Positions 28,937 through 34,039 of a DNA stretch of 34,039 bases are shown here, one piece after another; within the stretch, counting starts at the first letter, position 1, and every line of letters begins with the position of its first letter. Origin of the DNA: a virus; the IMG/VR virus record IMGVR_UViG_3300035661_000209, positions 1-34,039 of that record. The stretch is one strand, 5' to 3'. A program made the position numbers and the translations under genes. A model generated the notes under the pieces. The model was given only the letters and a program-made list of their open reading frames with translations. It was not told the origin of the DNA and searched no databases.

Positions 28937-29698
28937 TTAATTAGTTAAAAAGCTTGGTGAACTTATTATAACTCTGATAAGTGATCCATACCCTGGAGAC
29001 TGATCAAATGCATAACCTACAATAGTATTCGATCCTGTTGCTGCTTGAACAGAAGCAGGACTTGTTAAATCTAGTACTACTTTTTGTCCGCGTGTTATTG
29101 CAGTAGTTGCGTATAAGAACATGCATGTACCAGCTTGGGCAATTTCACAACGTGCGCCAATCGGATAATTTTGAGATTTAATATCATAAACAATAAATCC
29201 CCAAATGTTATCTGTTGCGGCCGCTGCACCAATTACTGTTGGAATTCCATTAGGACCATTTACAATTTTAACAGCATTTCCGCTAAATAAAGGTCCACTT
29301 TGTGTAACATCAATTTGTGCAGCTGTTACATTTGTATTTCCTACTCTTAGATCTGTCATTCCTAAAAATGGAGACATTGCAAATTGGTTAATATTTACTG
29401 TAGATGGAATAGTTGTAACTGTTAATTGTGCTGACGTGATTGTTGCGCTTGATGCTCCTACATCTGTAAAAACTACTTTGTAATAATAAGTTGTGTTTGG
29501 AATAAGAACAGAATCATTTAATGTTAAATCTGTTTGTCCGTCGAGTATATTACCGCTTCCAGGTGTAAAACCTGTTGTTGTAGATCTATACCATTGTTGA
29601 GTGTATGGGCCAGTTCCTCCACTTGCTGGAGTAGTAATAAGCTGAGTTGTGTTAGAACCAACGCTTAAAAGTGTTAAAATACCTGCTGTCAAAACCAT
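28937..29698 (-). CDS. head decoration protein with Ig/FN3-like N-terminus
   Basis: 253 residues directly before the major capsid gene in transcription order. Residues 1-95 (PASGGTGPYTQQWYRSTTTG then FTPGS and TTYYYKVVFTDVG) form an Ig/FN3-like module. Residues about 100-253 (FAMSPFLGMTDLRVGN, NIWGFIVYDIKSQNYPIGAR, ITRGQKVVLDL) look like a capsid cement/decoration barrel of the type encoded beside DUF2184 capsids. The Ig module may project from the capsid and bind surfaces or glycans. GGAG precedes ATG 29698. Confidence 0.75.
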   Translation of the reverse strand: MVLTAGILTLLSVGSNTTQLITTPASGGTGPYTQQWYRSTTTGFTPGSGNILDGQTDLTLNDSVLIPNTTYYYKVVFTDVGASSATITSAQLTVTTIPSTVNINQFAMSPFLGMTDLRVGNTNVTAAQIDVTQSGPLFSGNAVKIVNGPNGIPTVIGAAAATDNIWGFIVYDIKSQNYPIGARCEIAQAGTCMFLYATTAITRGQKVVLDLTSPASVQAATGSNTIVGYAFDQSPGYGSLIRVIISSPSFLTN

Positions 29699-29719
29699 AA
29701 TATTTCTCCTTTTTATTAA

Positions 29720-30787
29720 TTAATTTGATCCATATCTTGAAATTCCGCGCTCTACTTTATCCTGTGATAAATCTACGTGAAAATTTTGTGGTGTATTTGT
29801 ATTTGCATTTTTAAGCTTTTCAAAGTTTCCACTATTTTTCATTTTCTTATTTTTAATTTCTTTATCTTCATGCTCAACAAGTTCTTCAGCCTTTTTCTTT
29901 GCTTTTTTATCTTCTTTTTCGTCTTCTTCATCTTCGTTAGACATGCAATCTTCAACTTCTTTGTCTTTGTTCTTCATTTTTTTCTTTTTATCTTCGTCAT
30001 CTTCTTCGTTATGAAGATCTCCTTCTACATCTAAAGATACTTTTTCTTTTTTTAAACCAGTTTGACTTGTATCTGATTCATTTTCTTTTTTCTTCATTTC
30101 CATTTCATCCATAGCATTAACTATTTGATAAATAGAAAATTCAATTCCTGATTTTGGAAGAGTAACTGATATATTTTCAATATCAATAGAATTTTCCACC
30201 GCCTTTTTGTTCCAAAATTTCAATTTACTCAACATACTTTCTTTCTCCTTTGGTTTAGAATTAGATATTTTATTCAACTCTATTTTTAGTTTTTCGTTAT
30301 ACATTTTAAATTCATCGGGGGTCATTATAACCGATTCCGCATAACGAGGGTTATCTACTATAGCAAGATGTTCGTATTCACCTGCTATAACTTCATTTTG
30401 ATAATCTATACCATTCCATTGACCTGATTTATTATTAAGAGTTGGTATATATGCATTTGATAATCTAAAACCATTTTTTATTGCTCTATCTCCTCTATCG
30501 GAGACGACAATAAATTTTACCCAATGTTTTCCATCTGCTTCATTAAAAAAGCTTTCTACTACCCAACCATCGCTTTCTTTTCTAAGTTGATCTAAATTAG
30601 ATTCTACTTCATTTACGTGATCAACAAAGATTGGTCTTCCTGCAAAACTTGCATCCATTTTTCGAAGCGTATTTTCATTTAAAAATATTTTAAATGGTTC
30701 TTTATTTGGTTCGCTGTATTGGGCTAAACCAGGGTAAAAATGCATACCATAATAAATTTTACCTACTGAATTTTGTGTTAAAGTCAT
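29720..30787 (-). CDS. DUF2213 prohead protease fused to scaffold-like tail
   Basis: 355 residues. The N-terminal ~160 residues match DUF2213 proteases: AGRPIFVDHVNEVESNLDQL (H57), GFRLSNAYIPTL (S110) and EYEHLAIVDNPRYAES (H140), a His/Ser set consistent with herpes-type assembly proteases. From about residue 165 the chain is helical, then extremely Lys/Glu/Asp-rich (for example EEDDEDKKKKMKNKDKE), typical of an internal scaffold that is removed on maturation. The stop of the Mu-F-like gene overlaps its ATG (TAATG). Confidence 0.83.
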   Translation of the reverse strand: MTLTQNSVGKIYYGMHFYPGLAQYSEPNKEPFKIFLNENTLRKMDASFAGRPIFVDHVNEVESNLDQLRKESDGWVVESFFNEADGKHWVKFIVVSDRGDRAIKNGFRLSNAYIPTLNNKSGQWNGIDYQNEVIAGEYEHLAIVDNPRYAESVIMTPDEFKMYNEKLKIELNKISNSKPKEKESMLSKLKFWNKKAVENSIDIENISVTLPKSGIEFSIYQIVNAMDEMEMKKKENESDTSQTGLKKEKVSLDVEGDLHNEEDDEDKKKKMKNKDKEVEDCMSNEDEEDEKEDKKAKKKAEELVEHEDKEIKNKKMKNSGNFEKLKNANTNTPQNFHVDLSQDKVERGISRYGSN

Positions 30788-31791
30788 TATTTAAATCTCA
30801 CAATTGGCAAAGCAAAACATCTACAATTATAATCTTGGCCAGGGTTGTTTCTTCTTTGAATTTGTCCTGGCGGTGTAGTCACAGGGGGATCGCTCCATTT
30901 AAAAATTTTTCCTTCAAGTACCCCATGTGCATATCGCACTTCTCCATCTTTATATGGAGTTTTTGGTGTAGGTTGATGAGGCATATGAACGCATCTCCAT
31001 TCGTACTCTGGCACACCAGCTTCAACGTATTTTGTTTCTTTAAATTTAGCCATCAACAAATTTGTCTCTTGTCGAGCCCAAAATTTTGCTTTACTTTCAG
31101 TCACATTGTAACTGTGCATAAATCCTTTTACAAGAGCTTCTCGTCTATTTCCTGCTTTAAAAACATTGTCTTGTACAACTTCTCTTAAATCTACTACTTG
31201 AGCATCAGAAAATTTTTTAATATCAAGTTCCATATTATATTGCCAGTCTTTTGCTATTTTCTCTCTTTGAACCTTTGAAAGTCTTGGAATGATAGTAATG
31301 CTCTTTATTGACTCTTGAAATTCTTTATCTATTTTTAATAAATTTTTATCAAAAATAGGTGAAATATTCAACTTACTAATCATCTCATTTGTGTTAAAGT
31401 TTGATAAATTTTTGTCTATTTTGTTTAATTTTTCTTCAAATCTTGCTTTTGAAATTGATATTTCACTTCTAATATCCATGGGCAATTTTTCTAGTTTAAT
31501 AGAATATGTTGAATTTATTGAATTCCATTTTGCACCATATTCTATCAATTTTTTTGATATTGAAGAGGTAAATTTTCCTTGGAATTTTCCATTTGAATAG
31601 AATATTTTTCCAGAAGATAGCGCTTGTCTAATGGAATTTGTATTCGAGTTTAAAATTTTTTTATCTTCGTTTAATAAAGATAGTATTGGCAGATAAAATT
31701 CTTTTCTGAATAATTCTATTATCTTTTTTTCTATCTCATCTTGATATGAAACATCTTCAAAAATTGGTTTTAATTTTATAATACGTTCCAT
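30787..31791 (-). CDS. Mu gpF-like minor head morphogenesis protein
   Basis: 334 residues. The C-terminal domain shows the phage Mu F signature: ARQETNLLMAKFKETKYVEA then VPEYEWRCV, KDGEVRYAHG and the hallmark PGQDYNCRCFALPIV at the end. The N-terminal ~200 residues are helical and Lys-rich. The family helps head assembly and sits with the portal; some members carry toxin domains, but none is visible here. Both ends overlap neighbours by one base. Confidence 0.85.
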   Translation of the reverse strand: MERIIKLKPIFEDVSYQDEIEKKIIELFRKEFYLPILSLLNEDKKILNSNTNSIRQALSSGKIFYSNGKFQGKFTSSISKKLIEYGAKWNSINSTYSIKLEKLPMDIRSEISISKARFEEKLNKIDKNLSNFNTNEMISKLNISPIFDKNLLKIDKEFQESIKSITIIPRLSKVQREKIAKDWQYNMELDIKKFSDAQVVDLREVVQDNVFKAGNRREALVKGFMHSYNVTESKAKFWARQETNLLMAKFKETKYVEAGVPEYEWRCVHMPHQPTPKTPYKDGEVRYAHGVLEGKIFKWSDPPVTTPPGQIQRRNNPGQDYNCRCFALPIVRFK

Positions 31792-32039
31792 TACGCTACT
31801 TGTGATTTACCTCGCGCTCTCAACATGTATTCTTCTTGCTTTTGGCGTTCATATTCTTTTAACTCTTCTGCTTTTACCCATTCTTTTTGATGTTTTTTTA
31901 GTTTTTGGGTGAATTGCTGAATTGTTAATTTTAAAGAATCGGCGGCTGTTTTTTCATCTTTATAAAAATCCATAGCCGCTTTGATAACTTGTTCTTCAAC
32001 TGAATCCAGTGTTGTTCCAGGGTTCCATATGAGCATCAT
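31791..32039 (-). CDS. small protein with Fis-type helix-turn-helix
   Basis: 82 residues. TLDSVEEQVIKAAMDFYKDE then KTAADSLKLTIQQFTQKLKK closely follows the Fis/NtrC C-terminal HTH pattern (V-E-x-x-x-I-x-x-A-x-x, T-A-A-x-x-L, T-x-x-x-K-L-K-K). A charged helical tail follows. It lies between the portal and Mu-F-like genes with one-base gaps or overlaps. It could regulate late transcription or bind DNA during packaging; neither is shown. A start at the second ATG (32036) is equally possible. Confidence 0.7.
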   Translation of the reverse strand: MMLIWNPGTTLDSVEEQVIKAAMDFYKDEKTAADSLKLTIQQFTQKLKKHQKEWVKAEELKEYERQKQEEYMLRARGKSQVA

Positions 32040-32040
32040 T

Positions 32041-33576
32041 TTAACTTTTTCCTTTAATTTTAATATTTACAGAAGTCGATTTAGAATCAGATGCTTTAAT
32101 TTTCATGGTGTCTTCTTTGTTAGATCCAGAATCTTGCGTAGACGGTTTTGATTCTCCGTCTTCTGAAGCTTCGTCAGGTTTTGATTCTGCCATTTTTCTT
32201 TTCATAATTTCTTCTACTTCAGAATCATCAGGGTTAAGTTTATCTTTTGTATTATCAAGTTGAATTTCAACTAGTTTTGCTCTGTTACAGGCATCTCTAA
32301 ATTCAGATGTTGACATTAATCCTGCTTGCGTAGCTTGCATGATACGTCCAAATTTTTGGGTTTTAACTGTTTCTTCGTCAACACTTGAGAGCATACGAAG
32401 AGACTTAAAAGCTATAGATAAATCTGTTGGTATAAACCCAAATAGTTTTTGGCATCTAATTTCTACAACGCGCAATACGTCAAATTCTGCTTTTCCACGG
32501 ACATCGCCTTCAACCATTGCATTATAGTTTTCAATGTCATCCTCGCCACTATTAAATCCAGCGGCACTTATGCCAAAAAGTTTTGTCAAAGGAATTCGCA
32601 TATCGGATGCAATTTGCATACGAATTTCCTTCATCGTGTCCGCAAGACCTGCAAACGAAAGTTGTTTTTGTACAAAATCGTCTTTGCTATCCATCGTCAC
32701 AGCATTTTGATAACTTTTTTGCCAATTCATGTCTTGTACACGACGTTTTACAGCCGCTTGTCCATCCGCAGATAGAAGCGTGCTACTAAGTCCTTCAAGC
32801 TTGTACATATCGATCTTAAACTCGTCTAAAACTTCATACGTAAGGTTATTTGATTTTAAATATTGATTAATAGATCTCACTAAATGCTCGACGACAGAAA
32901 ATCCCCAACCACGCAGACGAGGGCGAATAAATGATGGCGCTGTTAATCCTTTCATTCTCATTACGCGGGATTTATCGACTAAAGTTCCATAATAATCGTA
33001 AGATGTAAACTTTTCACTTTGAATAGCTGGGTTGTATCCTTCTGCATTTTGTTTATCGTAAAAAAGTTCCCACATATCCACAGCTCTAAATTCTAAATTT
33101 GAGTCTTCTGTAATTTCTTCTACATCAAGTGGTTCTATTGGATCTTGATCAGTCATGATCAAAACTCCAGAACCTCCAAAAAGCCTGTTCCATTTTATTG
33201 CTTGTGCAACTATATTTAAATCATTATTTCTTTTTATAGATATCTGTAATTTTTGTAATTCTTCCTCATCTAATTGTTTGGATGAAATTTCAATTCCACC
33301 CCTAAATGCATCATCAACTGGAAGATCTACTATTGTGCGAATAAGTCCATGTTCAACGTATAATTCTGATAGTAGCTGTCTCATATTTGAGATTAAATAC
33401 CATCTATTGTTGTTAAACAGTTCATTGACTTGGCTTAGCTGGGTTCCAAATGTATTTTGGTTCATTCCCCAACTTTGTATACCAGCTCCATTAAAATCAT
33501 TTTTAATAGAATTTGAACCGCTATTAATGGGGATTACATTATCAATTCTTTTTTGTTGTCTATGTTTTTTTGACAC
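32041..33576 (-). CDS. portal protein (DUF1073)
   Basis: 511 residues from a GTG start with AGGA upstream. Family landmarks include HGLIRTIVDLPVDDAFRGGI, IKWNRLFGGSGVLIMTD, RPRLRGWGFSVVEHL and IPLTKLFGISAAGFNSGEDD then IENYNAMVEG. The C-terminal ~70 residues are Ser/Asp/Lys-rich and disordered-looking. The dodecameric portal is the channel for DNA packaging and ejection, and nucleates head assembly. It lies between TerL and the HTH gene, in standard packaging-module order. Confidence 0.88.
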   Translation of the reverse strand: MSKKHRQQKRIDNVIPINSGSNSIKNDFNGAGIQSWGMNQNTFGTQLSQVNELFNNNRWYLISNMRQLLSELYVEHGLIRTIVDLPVDDAFRGGIEISSKQLDEEELQKLQISIKRNNDLNIVAQAIKWNRLFGGSGVLIMTDQDPIEPLDVEEITEDSNLEFRAVDMWELFYDKQNAEGYNPAIQSEKFTSYDYYGTLVDKSRVMRMKGLTAPSFIRPRLRGWGFSVVEHLVRSINQYLKSNNLTYEVLDEFKIDMYKLEGLSSTLLSADGQAAVKRRVQDMNWQKSYQNAVTMDSKDDFVQKQLSFAGLADTMKEIRMQIASDMRIPLTKLFGISAAGFNSGEDDIENYNAMVEGDVRGKAEFDVLRVVEIRCQKLFGFIPTDLSIAFKSLRMLSSVDEETVKTQKFGRIMQATQAGLMSTSEFRDACNRAKLVEIQLDNTKDKLNPDDSEVEEIMKRKMAESKPDEASEDGESKPSTQDSGSNKEDTMKIKASDSKSTSVNIKIKGKS

Positions 33577-33584
33577 AATTAATC

Positions 33585-34039
33585 CTATCTATATGCATCT
33601 AAAATAGATACAGTTTCACAAAGGGCATTAAATGCGCCTGAAAATGCATCAACTATATCATCATGCTTGCCCAATGGAAAATTTTCAAGTTCATCAAAAA
33701 ACTCTTTGTTCCAAGCTCCACGCAATACTTTTATGTTTCCAACTTCACATTGAGCAGAACACGGCCTAGCGCGTGTTTCTTTATCTTTTGTTGGTCTTGC
33801 TATTTTAACTATATATCCCATTAACATACGCGCAAAGTTTCCGACATCTGATACTCCAGCACTTCCCGGATCTTGTTCCCCGTACACAACAACGGAACGA
33901 CCGTCTTGTGAAGCTGTATTTTTAACAAGCTGTTCCACTGCTAAAGGCGTGTCTCTTATTGATCTTACATCAGCAACAAGAAAAGTACCATTTGAATATT
34001 TGTATAATTTAACACCCCGTGTCCAATCTGGATCTGTAT
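33585..34039 (-). CDS. terL: terminase large subunit, C-terminal nuclease part (partial)
   Basis: The 150 visible codons run off the right end of the window; the protein begins outside. The visible part starts with TDPDWTRGVKLYKYSNGTFL then VADVRSIRDTPLAVEQLV, followed by YGEQDPGSAGVSDVGNFARM and HDDIVDAFSGAFNALCET. These match the RNase H-like nuclease domain of TerL, with the D/E and final H-D-D...D metal ligands, which cuts concatemers at packaging. An internal GTG at 33938 is not the true start, since the family sequence continues upstream to the edge. Confidence 0.9.
   Translation of the reverse strand, partial: TDPDWTRGVKLYKYSNGTFLVADVRSIRDTPLAVEQLVKNTASQDGRSVVVYGEQDPGSAGVSDVGNFARMLMGYIVKIARPTKDKETRARPCSAQCEVGNIKVLRGAWNKEFFDELENFPLGKHDDIVDAFSGAFNALCETVSILDAYR

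Noticed and set aside
29777-30034. Phe/Ile-rich 'membrane protein' frame on the + strand
   Set aside because: It is the complement of the Lys/Glu-rich scaffold tail of the prohead protease; AAA/GAA codons read as TTT/TTC in antisense.

Overview
The window is a contiguous piece of a tailed-phage (or prophage) genome with a contractile-tail (myovirus) morphology. The DNA is strongly AT-rich, with clear Shine-Dalgarno sites (AAAGGA, GGAGG and GAGGA types) and many 1-4 nt start/stop overlaps. A compact GH24 endolysin without a wall-binding domain suggests a Gram-negative host, but the sequence does not identify the host. The structural gene order (TerL, DUF1073 portal, Mu-F-like protein, DUF2213 protease, DUF2184 capsid, DUF4054 adaptor, DUF3383 sheath, tube, chaperone, tape measure, Gp138-type spike, gp25-like, baseplate J, DUF2612, fibers) matches a known class of small-tailed myoviruses such as the Acinetobacter AP22-like and cyanophage Pam3-like groups (family knowledge from memory).

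Layout. 1-8.5 kb, + strand: an early/accessory block of short, tightly packed genes. It begins with two tiny Gly-X repeat genes and a promoter overlapped by a palindrome. A recombination module follows (YqaJ exonuclease, RecT annealing protein, HNH nuclease), then an SPFH/prohibitin-like membrane protein, a MazG-like NTP pyrophosphohydrolase, two small Cys-rich zinc-ribbon proteins, three micro-membrane proteins and the GH24 lysozyme. About 6.6-7.7 kb is a decaying paralog locus: one copy interrupted by an in-frame TAA, one intact copy with a fresh 39-bp internal duplication, and one fragment frameshifted at a homopolymer. The + strand block ends with a membrane-anchored protein and a long hairpin at 9125-9160, where the two transcription units converge.

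9.2-34.0 kb, - strand: the late operon, read from right to left. It starts inside TerL at the right edge and runs through head, neck, sheath/tube, chaperone, tape measure and baseplate genes to tail fibers. It ends with small membrane proteins, including a holin-like one, so lysis functions appear split between the two strands.

Three observations stand out. First, one ~90-residue beta-rich domain is inserted four times into three different tail proteins: twice in the sheath, once in baseplate J and once in the DUF2612 baseplate protein. Ig-like and CBM-like segments are likewise scattered through neck, capsid-decoration, baseplate and fiber proteins. Second, the tail-assembly chaperone shows a clear -1 frameshift arrangement: slippery T TTT TTG followed by an open -1 frame of 75 codons without its own start. 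Third, the decaying paralog locus next to the lysozyme looks hypervariable. I recognise no complete defence system, integrase, tRNA or CRISPR array in the window.
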